DNA of 5,194 bases from Prevotellaceae bacterium (lineage in GTDB: Bacteria; Bacteroidota; Bacteroidia; Bacteroidales; UBA932), in the NCBI GenBank assembly GCA_031289895.1, contig JAITOP010000295.1:1-5194 (forward strand), in the 5' to 3' direction. The translations under genes and the position numbers were made by a program. Shown here piece after piece: positions 4,977 to 5,194 of this stretch. The notes beneath the pieces were generated by a model that was not told the DNA's origin, did no database searches, and saw nothing but the letters and a program-made list of their open reading frames with translations. Position 1 is the stretch's first letter, and each line of letters begins with the position of its first letter.

Positions 4977-5010
4977 ACTGTTTTTACAGATTTAATACTG
5001 TTTTTACAGA
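4977..5010. promoter_or_regulatory. Twin 14-bp repeats with CTGTTTTTACAG palindromes upstream of the lipoprotein gene
   Basis: ACTGTTTTTACAGA occurs at 4977-4990 and again at 4997-5010, exactly 20 bp apart. Each holds the small palindrome CTGT-TTTT-ACAG. A degenerate third copy starts at 4963 (ACTGTTTTTTATACA). They lie 33 bp before the annotated lipoprotein start, in the 146-bp gap between divergent genes. The 20-bp spacing puts both sites on the same face of the helix, as for a dimeric regulator. I see no consensus TAnnTTTG promoter for either divergent gene in this gap. A binding role is inference from arrangement only. Confidence 0.5.
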
Positions 5011-5090
5011 CTTTTTTACTGCAAATTTCATGCCAAAAAAGTCGAAAATGACAGTTTTTGTAAAATTTTTATTAAAAAAAATGTTAAAAT

Positions 5091-5194
5091 ATGGCAAAAG
5101 AAGTTACTTCGAGAGCAGAAAATTTTTCTCTTTGGTATAACAATCTGGTTTTGAAAGCCGGATTAGCCGAAAATTCTGCTGTGCGCGGTTGCAT
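5091..5194 (+). CDS. proS: Prolyl-tRNA synthetase, N-terminal fragment (runs off right edge)
   Basis: The first 34 codons are present. The translation begins MAKEVTSRAENFSLWYNNLV (1-20) and continues LKAGLAENSAVRGC. It matches the start of Bacteroides-type prolyl-tRNA synthetases, where SENYSQWYNDLVVKADLAE and SAVRGCMV are characteristic. The enzyme charges tRNA-Pro with proline in the cytoplasm and is essential. The ATG at 5091 is preceded by an A-rich stretch, common at Bacteroidota starts, and no Shine-Dalgarno site. An upstream ATG at 5081 is out of frame. The gene diverges from the lipoprotein gene across 146 bp. The rest, including the class II catalytic motifs, lies outside the window. 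Confidence 0.93.
   Translation, partial: MAKEVTSRAENFSLWYNNLVLKAGLAENSAVRGC

Noticed and set aside
4829..5140. Plus-strand open frame of 103 codons with a hydrophobic stretch
   Set aside because: It starts inside the lipoprotein signal region in antisense, runs through the T-rich divergent intergenic region and overlaps the start of proS out of frame. The hydrophobic residues come from T-rich codons.

Overview
The window looks like a chromosomal piece of an AT-rich Bacteroidota bacterium, most likely order Bacteroidales. Three things point that way. The start of prolyl-tRNA synthetase matches the Bacteroides-type enzyme. The OmpP1/FadL-type porin and the Gly/Tyr- and Ser-rich lipoprotein are of types common in that group. 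Promoters fit the Bacteroidota pattern (TTTG, then TAnnTTTG) rather than the E. coli one, and Shine-Dalgarno sites are mostly absent.

Layout from left to right. (1) Positions 1-859, minus strand: a type IV abortive-infection / toxin-antitoxin operon of the AbiE type. An AbiEi-like winged-helix antitoxin/repressor (140-859) overlaps by 4 bases (ATGA) the start of an AbiEii-like nucleotidyltransferase toxin (1-143), which runs off the left edge. Its promoter (879-909) is interleaved with a perfect 18-bp inverted repeat (885-931), a strong candidate operator for autoregulation. (2) Positions 932-1470 hold no gene. They contain an elaborate AT-rich repeat: three arrays of 16-bp-period near-palindromes (core AAACATTATGTTT or its complement) separated by two direct copies of a ~111-bp spacer carrying a GC-rich hairpin. 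The outer arrays are inverted copies of each other and the central array is itself a palindrome, so the block is symmetric about position ~1179. (3) Positions 1471-1827, minus strand: a self-contained transcription unit for an 81-residue antitoxin-like protein with its own promoter and strong terminator, bracketed by two direct copies of a 25-bp sequence. (4) Positions 1869-4944, minus strand: a Gly/Tyr/Ser-rich lipoprotein gene followed by an OmpP1/FadL-family outer-membrane protein gene, with a hairpin between them and a strong terminator after the second. (5) From 5091, plus strand: the first 34 codons of proS, divergent from the lipoprotein gene.

The right part (lipoprotein, porin, proS) looks like ordinary core chromosome with cell-envelope and translation functions. 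The left part (AbiE operon, repeat block, orphan antitoxin-like gene) looks like accessory defence or addiction material next to it. The repeat block is the least explained object here. It is not a CRISPR array or a recognisable insertion sequence, and its function is unknown to me.
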